From: Gemmatimonadota bacterium
GTDB taxonomy: Bacteria > Gemmatimonadota > Gemmatimonadetes > Gemmatimonadales > GWC2-71-9
Assembly (NCBI GenBank): GCA_003222135.1
Contig: QHUM01000053.1
Coordinates: 1 to 64,000, forward strand
Length of the DNA: 64,000 nt
Direction of reading: 5' to 3'
Shown: piece after piece, positions 16,616 to 25,139 of the stretch
How positions within the stretch are numbered: position 1 is the stretch's first letter
Layout of the letters: the number at the start of each line of letters is the position of its first letter
Made by a program: the position numbers and the translations under genes
Notes under the pieces: generated by a model
Seen by the model: only the letters and a program-made list of their open reading frames with translations
Databases searched by the model: none
What the model was told of the DNA's origin: nothing

Positions 16616-18740
16616 ACAAGGGCGCCAGCACGAGCGTCACCGTGCTCAACAGCTTGATGAGCACGTGGAGCGACGGCCCCGCAGTGTCCTTGAAGGGATC
16701 GCCGACGGTGTCGCCCACGACGGCCGCTTTGTGGGTCGGGCTTCCCTTGCCGCCGTACTCACCCGTCTCGATGAACTTTTTGGCGTTGTCCCATGCGCCG
16801 CCGCCGTTGTTGAGCAGCAACGCCATGAGGATCCCACCGATCGTCCCGACCATGAGGAACGCGGCCACGGTCTCGGCGCCGAGGTGGAACAGCTTGAAGA
16901 ACAGCCCCACCGCGATCGGCATCGCCACCGCGAGCAGCCCCGGTGCCACCATCGCCTTGAGGGCGCCGATGGTCACGATATCCACGGCGGTGCCGTAGTC
17001 GGGACGCGATGTCCCCTTGAGGATGCCGGGGTCCGCCTGGAACTGGCGCCGGACCTCCTTGATCACGCTCACGGCCGCCTTCGTCACCGCGCCGATCGCG
17101 AGCGCCGAGAACCAGAACACCAGCATCGCGCCCAGCAGGCCGCCCACGAACACCTCGGGCTTCGAGATGTCGACGGCAGCGAGCGGGGACCCGAGGAGGG
17201 CCACCTCGTCCAGATACGCCGAAAACAGCAGGAACGCCGCGAGCGCCGCCGAGCCGATGGCGTACCCCTTGGTGAGCGCCTTGGTCGTGTTGCCGACCGC
17301 GTCGAGTCGATCGGTGCGCTTGCGGATCGCCTCGGGCTGGTGCGACATCTCGATGATGCCCCCGGCGTTGTCGGTGATGGGCCCGAAGGTGTCCATCGCG
17401 AGGATGTAGGCGGCGGTGCCGAGCATGCCCATCGTCGCCACCGCGGTGCCGAACAACCCCGAGTGCGCAAGTCCGCTCGAGGCGCCGAGGTGGTACGAAG
17501 CGATGATCGCGACCGAGATCGTGAAGGTGGGCAGCGCGGTGCACTCGAGCGCCACGGCGAACCCGGCGATGATATTCGTCGCCGGCCCCGTGACGGAAGC
17601 GGCGGCGATCGATTTCACGGGACGGTAGCGGTATTCAGTGTAGTACTGGGTGATGTAGACGAAGGCAATCGAAGTGGCGATCCCGATAACGCCGCACAGG
17701 GCGAAGTGCCACCAGGCGGCGGGGTGTCCAGCGGGATTGAGCAGCCAGTACGTCCCTCCGACGAACCCGAAGGCGGCGAGCACGGCGGTCCACATGTAGC
17801 CGCGATTGAGCGCGTGCATCGGATCTTCGTCTTCGCGAGCCTTCACCACCAGGACCCCGATGATGGACGCGATAAGCCCGAACGCCCGCGCCACCAGCGG
17901 AAACAGCATGAGACCCACGACCTGCGTCGGGCTGAAGACGCCGGGGTTCGCCAGCGCGAGCCCCGAGCCGAGGATCATGGCACCGATGTTCTCGGCCGCC
18001 GTGGACTCGAACAGGTCGGCACCGCGCCCCGCGCAGTCGCCGACGTTGTCGCCCACCAGATCCGCGATCACCGCCGGGTTGCGCGGATCGTCTTCAGGGA
18101 TCCCCGCCTCCACCTTCCCGACCAGATCGGCGCCCACGTCAGCGGCCTTGGTGTAGATGCCACCGCCCAGCTGCGCGAACAGCGCGACGAACGACGCCCC
18201 GAAGCCGTAGCCCACGATCATCAGGGGGATCTTGGTCGGCTCGAAGTGCAGGGCGTCGAGCACGCTGTACAGCAGGCCGACGCCGAACAGGCTCATCGCC
18301 ACCACGAACAGTCCGCTCACGGCGCCGCCCCGCAGCGCGATCTGCAGCGCCTTGTTGAGGCTCGAGCGCGCCGCGCTGGCGGTCCGGATGTTCGAGCGGA
18401 CGGCGACGTACATCCCCACGAGACCGGCCACGCCGGAGCAGAACGCGCCGAACAGGAACGAAAGCGTCGTCGTGAGCGCGAGCGTCGTCGCCGCAGGCTC
18501 GCCGGAGTGGGGTTTGCGGAAGAACGCGTACAGCACGTAGATGAGCACGCCGAGCGCGATACTGAGGAGACCGATCGTGCGGTATTGGCGCCGCAGGAAC
18601 GCCTCGGCGCCCTCCTGGATCGCATCGGAGATCTTCCGCATTTCGGGGGTGCCGTTGTCTTGCCGCAGCACGAAGCCGCGCAGACTCCACGCGACGGCCA
18701 GGGCGAGAACAGAGAGCCCCAGGACGAGAGCAATCAGCAT
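16608..18740 (-). CDS. hppA: Membrane-bound proton-translocating pyrophosphatase, K+-independent type
   Basis: Couples hydrolysis of inorganic pyrophosphate to proton pumping across the inner membrane (710 aa, about 16 helices). The catalytic segment DVGADLVGKVEAG and the adjacent acidic region with DNVGDCAGRGADLFES are intact, as is the C-terminal GDTVGDPFKDTAGP. The motif GNTTKALTKG has Lys where K+-dependent enzymes have Ala, the established marker for potassium independence. ATG 18740 lies 12 nt after AAGGAG. A GTG nine codons upstream lacks a usable ribosome site. It leads a run with two amino-acid carriers that could use the proton gradient. Confidence 0.97.
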   Translation of the reverse strand: MLIALVLGLSVLALAVAWSLRGFVLRQDNGTPEMRKISDAIQEGAEAFLRRQYRTIGLLSIALGVLIYVLYAFFRKPHSGEPAATTLALTTTLSFLFGAFCSGVAGLVGMYVAVRSNIRTASAARSSLNKALQIALRGGAVSGLFVVAMSLFGVGLLYSVLDALHFEPTKIPLMIVGYGFGASFVALFAQLGGGIYTKAADVGADLVGKVEAGIPEDDPRNPAVIADLVGDNVGDCAGRGADLFESTAAENIGAMILGSGLALANPGVFSPTQVVGLMLFPLVARAFGLIASIIGVLVVKAREDEDPMHALNRGYMWTAVLAAFGFVGGTYWLLNPAGHPAAWWHFALCGVIGIATSIAFVYITQYYTEYRYRPVKSIAAASVTGPATNIIAGFAVALECTALPTFTISVAIIASYHLGASSGLAHSGLFGTAVATMGMLGTAAYILAMDTFGPITDNAGGIIEMSHQPEAIRKRTDRLDAVGNTTKALTKGYAIGSAALAAFLLFSAYLDEVALLGSPLAAVDISKPEVFVGGLLGAMLVFWFSALAIGAVTKAAVSVIKEVRRQFQADPGILKGTSRPDYGTAVDIVTIGALKAMVAPGLLAVAMPIAVGLFFKLFHLGAETVAAFLMVGTIGGILMALLLNNGGGAWDNAKKFIETGEYGGKGSPTHKAAVVGDTVGDPFKDTAGPSLHVLIKLLSTVTLVLAPLFV

Positions 18741-18761
18741 AGTGAGTTGTGGCTCCTTGGA

Positions 18762-18780
18762 GCCCACCCTCAGGGCGGGC
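18762..18780 (-). other. Small GC-rich hairpin ahead of hppA
   Basis: GCCCACCCT and AGGGCGGGC form a nearly perfect inverted repeat between the TonB-like stop and the hppA ribosome site. No T-run follows, so it is more likely an mRNA-stability or attenuating hairpin than a terminator. Confidence 0.35.
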
Positions 18781-19490
18781 TAGTTACCGATACGCAGGGG
18801 GACCAGTACGATGCTCGCCACGTTCTGCCCGTCCCGTGTGTGGGCCGGGTAGAACTGGTACGCCATCATGCGCTGCTGGAACTCCCGGCGGTAGGCCGCG
18901 TCGGCGATCGGCGGATCGATCTCGACCCGAGTGACGCGCCCGTCAGCCGCAACCCAAAACTTGATGACGTAGGCGCGACCGGCCACGGAGCCGGGAACCT
19001 TGGCCAGCGGCGGCAGAATCGCCGTCCGCGGCGAGGCGACGAAAATGTAACCGCCTTCGCCTCCCGTTCCAGGCCCCGGGGCGGCCCCGGGGCCGCCGCC
19101 CGCGCCGCCTCCCTGCCCCGCGCCAGCGCCCGGCCCCGCTCCGGCGACGCCCGCCGCCATACCGGCGAGCGGCGGGGGGTGCGGCACCTCGAGGGGCGGC
19201 AGGTCGAGCTTCAGCGGGGGCAGGGCCCGAAGATCGGAGAAGGCAACGGCAGGCGTGGCGGGCACGTCCACCGCCGTCGGCCCGGCAGCGGGCAGCGTGA
19301 AGAAATTGATGTGGGGTCGTCCCGACCCGTCCTCCCCTCCCCCGCCGCGCCCCGGCGCGCCTGGGAGGCGCTGCAGCAGCTCCCGGCCGCGAACGATGAC
19401 CAGCACGATGATGAGCCCGTGCAGCACCAGCGACACGACGGCCCCCGTCCCCAGCCGCCTCCGGCCGAGGGGGAGACGCAGTCCGGGCAT
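18780..19490 (-). CDS. TonB-like energy-transducer protein with glycine-rich linker
   Basis: A 236-aa protein with a short basic N-terminus, one membrane helix (VVSLVLHGLIIVLVIV), a proline- and glycine-rich linker (about residues 120-165) and a C-terminal TonB-type domain (VIKFWVAADGRVTRVEIDPP ... YQFYPAH). TonB proteins span the periplasm and pass energy from ExbB/ExbD to outer-membrane receptors. The C-terminal domain is divergent, so another TonB-box-independent role is possible. ATG 19490 is used; a GTG at 19523 is possible and neither has a clear ribosome site. It follows the exb operon in the same direction beyond a probable terminator. Confidence 0.75.
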   Translation of the reverse strand: MPGLRLPLGRRRLGTGAVVSLVLHGLIIVLVIVRGRELLQRLPGAPGRGGGGEDGSGRPHINFFTLPAAGPTAVDVPATPAVAFSDLRALPPLKLDLPPLEVPHPPPLAGMAAGVAGAGPGAGAGQGGGAGGGPGAAPGPGTGGEGGYIFVASPRTAILPPLAKVPGSVAGRAYVIKFWVAADGRVTRVEIDPPIADAAYRREFQQRMMAYQFYPAHTRDGQNVASIVLVPLRIGN

Positions 19491-19570
19491 GGCCGGTCGC
19501 TCGGTCGGCGGGAGTGCTGTCACGAGGGATAGATACCCCGACAGGCAAGGAGGGACACACACAAACGCAG

Positions 19571-19594
19571 AGGGGCGCAGCACGCTGCGCCCCT
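19571..19594 (-). terminator. Probable intrinsic terminator of the tonB-exbB-exbD-exbD operon
   Basis: A perfect 10-bp stem (AGGGGCGCAG with CTGCGCCCCT) and a 4-nt loop lie 26 nt past the last exbD stop. On the minus strand it is followed by a T-rich but interrupted stretch (CTCTGCGTTTGTGTG), so termination may be partial. Confidence 0.55.
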
Positions 19595-19619
19595 ACCACG
19601 TATCCCGGGCCCTTCCCGG

Positions 19620-20039
19620 CTACTGCTTGCCCGGCTCCGTCGGCGTAAAGCCGATCACCTGCACGCCGGCGCCGTGCGCGATGTCCATCGCCTGCATCAC
19701 CTCGCCGTACTTCCGATTCGGTGCCGCCTTGACGAACAAGAGCTTCGCGGGGCGCGGGTCGAACACCTGGTGAAACGCCTGGTCGAGCTGAGTCACCGAG
19801 TAGGGTTGCCCGTTGATCGCATACGACCCGTCTGCCTTGAGCTCGAGCACGATCTGGCTGGACGGCTTCTCTTTCGTTTTCTGCTGTTGTTTGGGCGGGA
19901 CCTGGACGTCGAACGCCTTGCGCGACATCGGCTGCGTGATCATGAAGATGATCAGCAGCACCAGCAGCACGTCGATCAGCGGCGTGACGTTGATGTCCGA
20001 GCTGAGCCCGTCGCCCCCACCCGTGGACCCCATCGACAT
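19620..20039 (-). CDS. exbD: Biopolymer transport protein ExbD, second copy
   Basis: A 139-aa protein with one N-terminal membrane helix and a periplasmic domain. The signature DINVTPLIDVLLVLLIIFMI contains the membrane Asp needed for proton coupling with ExbB. Together with the preceding exbD and exbB it forms the motor that energises TonB. Two different ExbDs per operon are common in Bacteroidota, Gemmatimonadota and related groups. ATG 20039 starts 3 nt after the first exbD stop. Confidence 0.95.
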   Translation of the reverse strand: MSMGSTGGGDGLSSDINVTPLIDVLLVLLIIFMITQPMSRKAFDVQVPPKQQQKTKEKPSSQIVLELKADGSYAINGQPYSVTQLDQAFHQVFDPRPAKLLFVKAAPNRKYGEVMQAMDIAHGAGVQVIGFTPTEPGKQ

Positions 20040-20042
20040 GGG

Positions 20043-20504
20043 TCAGCCCCCTTCCTTCTTCTTGGTGAGCGACTGCTTCTGCTCGGTGATCGCAGCCACC
20101 ACGCGCGCGCCGGCCTGGCGCGCGATCTCGATCGCCTGCTGCACGCGGCCGAACTCGATGTTTTGGTCGGCTTTGAAAAACAGGATCTTGTCCTTGGTGC
20201 GGTTGGCGTAGATGCTCTCCAACCGGGCCGGCAGGTCCGCATCCTTGATCTGCCTCGGCCCCTCGCCCAAGTCGAGAAAGAACTTGCCGTCCCGGTCGAT
20301 GCCGAGCCGGACCTCGTCGGGTCCTTCGGGCCGGAGCTCCGGATTCTCGGAGCGCGGGATCGTGGCCTGGAAGCCCGCGGCGATGATCGGGGTCACGATC
20401 ATGAAGATGATGAGCAGCACGAGCATCACGTCGATCAACGGCGTGACGTTGATGTCGGCCTTGACCGCCGACTTGGCGCTGGCGCTAGTGACTGATAGGG
20501 CCAC
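20043..20504 (-). CDS. exbD: Biopolymer transport protein ExbD, first copy
   Basis: A 153-aa ExbD with the motif DINVTPLIDVMLVLLIIFMI in its single helix and a periplasmic domain ending in a lysine-rich tail. GTG 20504 overlaps the exbB stop by 20 bp and gives a normal 20-25-residue cytosolic N-terminus; no other start codon lies before the helix. It differs from the second ExbD in the whole periplasmic part, suggesting a hetero-oligomer rather than a recent duplication. Confidence 0.93.
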   Translation of the reverse strand: MALSVTSASAKSAVKADINVTPLIDVMLVLLIIFMIVTPIIAAGFQATIPRSENPELRPEGPDEVRLGIDRDGKFFLDLGEGPRQIKDADLPARLESIYANRTKDKILFFKADQNIEFGRVQQAIEIARQAGARVVAAITEQKQSLTKKKEGG

Positions 20505-21234
20505 TGGACTGAGACGCCTTCTGCGTCTGGAATTCCTTGGTGAAGATCGAGCGGCCGAATTCGGAGCCAACGCTCTTGATCAAGTAGTCGATCAGCTCTT
20601 TGGACGTGTACGTCATCTCCACGGACAAGAAGTCGATCTTGGTGCTGAAGTAGTTGTACAGCCACACCGCAGGAATCGCGACGATGAGGCCGAACGCGGT
20701 CGTGATGAGCGCTTCCGCGATACCGGACGACACCGAGGCGAGCGAGCCGCCGCCGCCCGACGCCGCCATGCCCGTGAACGCGTTCACGATCCCCATCACG
20801 GTGCCGAGCAATCCCACGAACGGGGCGGTCGAGCCCGTCGTCGCGAGGATGCCCAGGCCGCGCTTCAGCTCCGCCGCGACGATCAGCATCTCGCGCTCTA
20901 CGGCCCGCTCCACCGAGTTGATGTCGGCGGCGGTGATCGTGGCCCGGTCGCGCAGCAGCGGCTTCACTTCCGAGAGCGCCTCGCCCACGACCCGCGCCAC
21001 GTGGCTGCGCTTCTGCTTCTCGGCCAGCTTGATGGCGCCGTCGAGCTGCTCCTCCTGGAGGAAGCGCGAGAACTCGGGCGCGAACTTCTGCGTCTCCTTC
21101 TGCGACCGCCACAGTTGCCACAACTTCTGGAACGAGCTGGTCCACGAGATCAACGACATCAGGAACAACACGACGACGATGAACTTCGCGAACGGGCCCA
21201 TCGATACAAACAGATCGTAGAGCGAGAGGCTCAT
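20485..21234 (-). CDS. exbB: MotA/TolQ/ExbB proton channel protein
   Basis: The three-helix inner-membrane proton channel (249 aa) of the TonB motor. The conserved channel segments are ILATTGSTAPFVGLLGTVMG and SGIAEALITTAFGLIVAIPA. The start ATG 21234 follows AAGGAG at 10 nt. It lies between tonB and exbD, and complex formation with both is the established role of the family. Confidence 0.95.
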   Translation of the reverse strand: MSLSLYDLFVSMGPFAKFIVVVLFLMSLISWTSSFQKLWQLWRSQKETQKFAPEFSRFLQEEQLDGAIKLAEKQKRSHVARVVGEALSEVKPLLRDRATITAADINSVERAVEREMLIVAAELKRGLGILATTGSTAPFVGLLGTVMGIVNAFTGMAASGGGGSLASVSSGIAEALITTAFGLIVAIPAVWLYNYFSTKIDFLSVEMTYTSKELIDYLIKSVGSEFGRSIFTKEFQTQKASQSSGPISH

Positions 21235-21272
21235 GTCCTAGAGGCTCCTTCGGGCCTTGAGCGGGTGCGGGC

Positions 21273-21953
21273 CTAGCGGCCGGTGATCTTGAAGTCGATC
21301 GGAATGTTGATCAGCACGCGTACCGCCCGCCCGTGTACCCGGGCCGGACGGAACAGCGCTTTGACCACGTACGTCTTGGCCGGCTGGTCGAAGCCGGGGT
21401 TGGGACTCGAAATGACCTTGAGCGATGGCGGCTCGGCCCGGCCGGTCGTGTCGATGATCGCCTGGACCATCACCCGGCCCTGAATCCCCGCCTGGCGCAG
21501 CAGCTCGGGGTACTGCGGTTGCGGACCGGAGAGGACCGACGGCTTCTCCTCGACGATCGCTTCCATGAACACTTCGTTGCCCGTCGGCACCATCCCGGTC
21601 CCGATGCCGCCTTCGACGCCCGTGCCGGAATAGTCCTTGGGATCGAACTTTTCCTGCAGGTTCACCGGCGGGATGTTGGTCGGGATGACGTCGGGGGCGA
21701 CGACCGTCTGGAACCCCTTGAGCGGCACATCGAGCTGCACCGGCTGCTGCTCCGGCGGCTTCTGCTGCTGCTGCTGATCGAGGAACACCATCGCGGTGTC
21801 CACCTTGACCGAGTGGTCGGTCTGGCCGGCGTTGAGCGTCGCGTACACCGCTCCCGCGATAATCGCCGTGTGGACCGTCAGCGAAACGAAGCCGACGCTG
21901 AACGCCTTCTTGCTGTTTTTCTTCCGCTTGGACTCAATCAAGACGTCGAACAC
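21273..21953 (-). CDS. tonB: Energy transducer TonB
   Basis: A 226-aa TonB: cytosolic N-terminus VFDVLIESKRKKNSKKAF, one helix (residues about 22-42), a Gln/Pro-rich linker and a canonical C-terminal domain (QPQYPELLRQAGIQGRVMVQ ... RPARVHGRAVRVL). GTG 21953 is preferred over an ATG two codons earlier because GGAGG abuts that ATG directly but stands 6 nt from the GTG. First gene of tonB-exbB-exbD-exbD. Its C-terminal 30 residues closely match those of the TonB-like protein at 22271, showing a local duplication. Confidence 0.95.
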   Translation of the reverse strand: MFDVLIESKRKKNSKKAFSVGFVSLTVHTAIIAGAVYATLNAGQTDHSVKVDTAMVFLDQQQQQKPPEQQPVQLDVPLKGFQTVVAPDVIPTNIPPVNLQEKFDPKDYSGTGVEGGIGTGMVPTGNEVFMEAIVEEKPSVLSGPQPQYPELLRQAGIQGRVMVQAIIDTTGRAEPPSLKVISSPNPGFDQPAKTYVVKALFRPARVHGRAVRVLINIPIDFKITGR

Positions 21954-22270
21954 GACCATCCTCCGGTGCCCGGTACGTATGTAATACTGCACTTTCGCCT
22001 TGGCCCGCTAGTAGAGCGCGCATTACAAAACGATGACAGCCGGGTGAGGGGTCGGCGTCGGCGCCGGGAGACGTTGCTGTGGCGCAGGGGCAGGTGTGGC
22101 CCCCTTTCGACGCCGGAGCGGGTTCCTGGATTCGTCTCGATGCCGTAGCCGATCATCCCCCTGACCTCCGCGGCCAAGCCGACGCCCGGCCACCCCGGAG
22201 CACACCACCACACCGTCGGCGCGGCCGGGTGGCGAGGGAGCAAGAGGTGTGCCCTGCAGCCCCCACGGCA
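21954..22270 (-). other. 317-bp intergenic region upstream of tonB
   Basis: No credible gene. On the minus strand it runs from the stop of one TonB-like gene to the start of tonB. It becomes less GC-rich near 21970-22035, where a TGTAAT resembling a -10 occurs without a good -35. It probably holds the tonB promoter and leader, but I cannot fix a site. No strong terminator hairpin was seen. Confidence 0.4.
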
Positions 22271-22933
22271 CTAGCGCGCGGTGGTGATGGCAAAGTCGAT
22301 CGGCACCCGCACCAGGACCCGCACCGCCCGCCCGTGTACGCGCGCCGGGCGAAACAACGCGCGCATCACGTAGTCGCGCGCCGGGGCGACGAACCCCGGA
22401 TGCAGAGTTGCGACGATCACGACCGAACTCGGCTCGGCGCGGCCGAGGGTGTCCACAACCGCTTCGACGACGACGCGGCCCTTGATGCCCGCGCGTCTCA
22501 GACCCTCCGGGTAGCGGGGCGCGGGCCCCGCGAGGAGCAGCGGAAGCTCGTCGACTGATGCAGCGCTCAGCGGTCCCGCTTCCTTACCGGATGCGCTCCC
22601 GACCACCACACCGGCGTGTAGCCACTGCGCGGGATCGAACGGCGTCCCGCGATCGATTCGTGGGAGACCGATCGAACTCTCAATGGGAAGGTCCAGCCCG
22701 GGTGACGATGGATCCGCCATTCCATCCGGTGCAACCGGAAGCCGGTCATGATCCGGCTCCGCCGGCCACGGGAGTACGAGAGGCGGGTGTTCGGTACCGG
22801 TCGCGACCTGAGGCCGCAGGGTCGCCCACACGGCAGCAGCGCCGATCACTCCGTGCGCCGCGAGCACCAACACGCCGCTCGAGAGCGCCTGTCGCGCGCC
22901 GCCAAGGCGCCCTGCGCTGATCTTCTCGAACAT
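22271..22933 (-). CDS. TonB-like protein, paralogue of the adjacent tonB
   Basis: A 220-aa protein with one N-terminal helix (about residues 18-38), an acidic/proline linker and a TonB C-terminal domain (APRYPEGLRRAGIKGRVVVE ... RPARVHGRAVRVLVRVP). The C-terminus is nearly the same as in the tonB downstream, while the helix and linker differ. It lacks the basic KRKK N-terminal run of that tonB and so may use a different ExbB or none. ATG 22933 follows GGAGG at 5 nt. It begins 90 bp after a sensor-kinase gene in the same direction. Confidence 0.87.
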   Translation of the reverse strand: MFEKISAGRLGGARQALSSGVLVLAAHGVIGAAAVWATLRPQVATGTEHPPLVLPWPAEPDHDRLPVAPDGMADPSSPGLDLPIESSIGLPRIDRGTPFDPAQWLHAGVVVGSASGKEAGPLSAASVDELPLLLAGPAPRYPEGLRRAGIKGRVVVEAVVDTLGRAEPSSVVIVATLHPGFVAPARDYVMRALFRPARVHGRAVRVLVRVPIDFAITTAR

Positions 22934-23023
22934 GGAGTCCTCCGGATGAAGGGGTCTCCAGGACGGTATCGTGTCAGACTTGCGCGGGCTTAGGGAGATC
23001 GTGACAAAGTGATGATGGTCGGA

Positions 23024-24469
23024 TTATCCAGCGGCTTCCTTCGGTAGCGTGACCGTGAAGGTCGTTCCTCGCCCCGGCCGGCTCTGCACCTCGATCGTGC
23101 CGCCGTGCGCCTCGGCGATCCATTTGCAGATGGCGAGACCGAGCCCTGCGCCCGGACGCTCGCCGGTGCGCGTGCGGGCCGAGTCGGCCCGCCAGAAGCG
23201 ATCGAAGATGTGCGGCAGATCGCCCGCGGCGATGCCGATGCCGGTATCGGCGACGGTCAAGGTGACGCGGCCATCGGACTGCCCCAGCTGCATCCGGACG
23301 CTGCCCCCCGATGGAGTGTACTTCACCGCGTTGGTGACGAGGTTCAAGATCAGCTGGCGAATCCGGCTCGCGTCCACGGGCACGATCACGGGCTCGGGAG
23401 GCGTCGCGAGCTCCATTTGCACCCCCGCCTGTTCGGCCAGCAGATCGCCGGTCTCTCGCGCTTCCTCGAGGATGGCGCGGAGGTCCACCGGCTCGCGGTG
23501 GAGCGGCGCGATACCTTCGTCGGCGCGGGCGAGCGTGAGCAGCGCCTCGACCAGCTCCGTCATCCGTTTGATCTCCTGGAGCGTCTCCTCGAGCGTGGCG
23601 AGCGTGTCCTGGGAGAGTCCCGGTGTCGTGATGGCGCGCTCGACACCGCTTCGCAGCACCGTGAGGGGCGTCTTGAGCTCGTGGCTGGCGTCGGCGGTGA
23701 AGCGCCGCAGGGCGGCGAAGCTCCGTTCCAGCCGGGTCATCATCTGGTTCAGCGTTTCGGCGAGGCGCCCCAGCTCGTCCTTGACCATCGGCTCGGCGAG
23801 CCGGCGGTGCAGACTGCGGCCGTCCGTGATCTCGCGCACTTCGCTGATGATCCGGTCCACCGGCTCGAGCGCGCGGCGCGCGATCCAGGAGCCGACGAGA
23901 ATGGCGGCGATCAGCCCGATCGGCACGATCAGCAGCAGCGTGGAGAGCAGCTGCGCGACCGCCAGCTCCGCGGTGCGCACGTCTGCGGCGACGAGGAGCG
24001 AGCCGAACCGCGGCCCGGCGCCGCTCACGATGTGCGCCACATAGCGCAGCTCGGGCCCGTCCGGCTCGAGCCGCACCGTGCCGGCGGTACGCCCCGAGAG
24101 CGGCGGCGGCGTCAGCTTGCGCAGCTGCACAACCTGTTGGTACGTGAGCGACGCGCTGGAAGACGAGTACAGGATCTCGCCGTCCTGAGCCGTGATCAGC
24201 AGGTAGTCCGGGACCGCTTCGAGCACGGCCTTGATGTCCGCGACCAGCGCGGGCTTGCCGGTCGAATCGTAGGTCACGAGCGCGCCGCGGGCCCGGTAGC
24301 TCTCTCCCAGAATCGCGGCGGTCAGCTCGGCCTCGGACCGGATGCGCTGGTCCAGATCGTCGTACGACGCGCGGCGGCGCGCCACGTACAGCACCATCGC
24401 GAATGCGGCGAGGGTGAGCACCAGCGCGGCCGAATACCACACCGTGAGGCGACCGCGGATCGTCTGCAT
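23024..24469 (-). CDS. Membrane sensor histidine kinase, CusS/QseC-like
   Basis: A 481-aa two-helix sensor: helix 1 (about residues 9-28), a periplasmic domain of about 130 residues, helix 2 (LLSTLLLIVPIGLIAAILVG), a HAMP domain, the phosphorylated His in FTADASHELKTPLTVL, and a HATPase domain with the N box LILNLVTNAVKYTPSGG and G boxes DTGIGI and GAGLGL. It starts 1 nt after the response-regulator stop, so the pair is the likely cognate system. The architecture is that of heavy-metal or envelope sensors, but the signal is unknown. Confidence 0.94.
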   Translation of the reverse strand: MQTIRGRLTVWYSAALVLTLAAFAMVLYVARRRASYDDLDQRIRSEAELTAAILGESYRARGALVTYDSTGKPALVADIKAVLEAVPDYLLITAQDGEILYSSSSASLTYQQVVQLRKLTPPPLSGRTAGTVRLEPDGPELRYVAHIVSGAGPRFGSLLVAADVRTAELAVAQLLSTLLLIVPIGLIAAILVGSWIARRALEPVDRIISEVREITDGRSLHRRLAEPMVKDELGRLAETLNQMMTRLERSFAALRRFTADASHELKTPLTVLRSGVERAITTPGLSQDTLATLEETLQEIKRMTELVEALLTLARADEGIAPLHREPVDLRAILEEARETGDLLAEQAGVQMELATPPEPVIVPVDASRIRQLILNLVTNAVKYTPSGGSVRMQLGQSDGRVTLTVADTGIGIAAGDLPHIFDRFWRADSARTRTGERPGAGLGLAICKWIAEAHGGTIEVQSRPGRGTTFTVTLPKEAAG

Positions 24470-24470
24470 C

Positions 24471-25139
24471 TCACGCCTTCACGACGTAACCCACGCCGCG
24501 CACGGTGTGAATGAGCTTCGGCTCGCCCGCGTGATCGATCTTCTTGCGCAACCGGTTGATCACGACGTCCACGATGTTGGTCCCGGGGTCGAAGTGGTAG
24601 TCCCAGGCGTACTCCGTGATCAGGGTGCGCGGCATGACGCGGCCCGGGTGGCGCATCAGGTACTCGAGCACGGCGTATTCCTTGGGCGTCAAGTCGATGA
24701 GCTTGCCGCCGCGCTGCACCTCGCGGCTCCCCGTGTCGAGCGTCAGATCCGCGACCCTGAGCACGGGCGGCGTGATCGCCTTGGGGCGCCGCCCCAACGC
24801 TTCCACCCGCGCGAGCAGCTCTTCGAGCGAAAACGGCTTCGTCACGTAGTCGTCCGCGCCCATCCGGAGGGCCTGCACCTTGAAATCGACCGCGTCCTGG
24901 GCGGTCAGCACCAGCACCGGCACGCCGTTCCCGCGGTCGCGCAGGGTGCGCAGCACGTCGAGTCCTGAGGTCGTGGGCAACCGGAGATCGAGCACCAGCA
25001 GATCGTAGTGCCCGTTGGCCGTGAGGCGCAGCGCCTCGCCGCCGTCCCCTACGAGCTCGACGTGCGAGCCCGCCTCGGCCAGCCCCCGCTTCACGTACTG
25101 TCCGACCGTCTTGTCGTCTTCGACGACGAGGATCTTCAT
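24471..25139 (-). CDS. OmpR/PhoB-family response regulator
   Basis: A 222-aa DNA-binding regulator. The receiver domain has the acidic pair EDD near the N-terminus, the phospho-acceptor Asp in DLLVLDLRLP and the Lys of TKPFSLEE. The C-terminal winged helix includes PGTNIVDVVINRLRKKID. It is read just after a soluble sensor kinase (ATGA overlap) and just before a membrane sensor kinase, so it may integrate two inputs. Confidence 0.96.
   Translation of the reverse strand: MKILVVEDDKTVGQYVKRGLAEAGSHVELVGDGGEALRLTANGHYDLLVLDLRLPTTSGLDVLRTLRDRGNGVPVLVLTAQDAVDFKVQALRMGADDYVTKPFSLEELLARVEALGRRPKAITPPVLRVADLTLDTGSREVQRGGKLIDLTPKEYAVLEYLMRHPGRVMPRTLITEYAWDYHFDPGTNIVDVVINRLRKKIDHAGEPKLIHTVRGVGYVVKA

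Noticed and set aside
16461..19532. A 1023-codon open frame on the plus strand
   Set aside because: It runs antisense through hppA and the TonB-like gene, has no recognisable domain, and is explained by GC-rich codon bias of the real genes.
22023..22271. Short minus-strand frames in the gap upstream of tonB
   Set aside because: Arg/Pro-rich, no ribosome site, no similarity; treated as intergenic.
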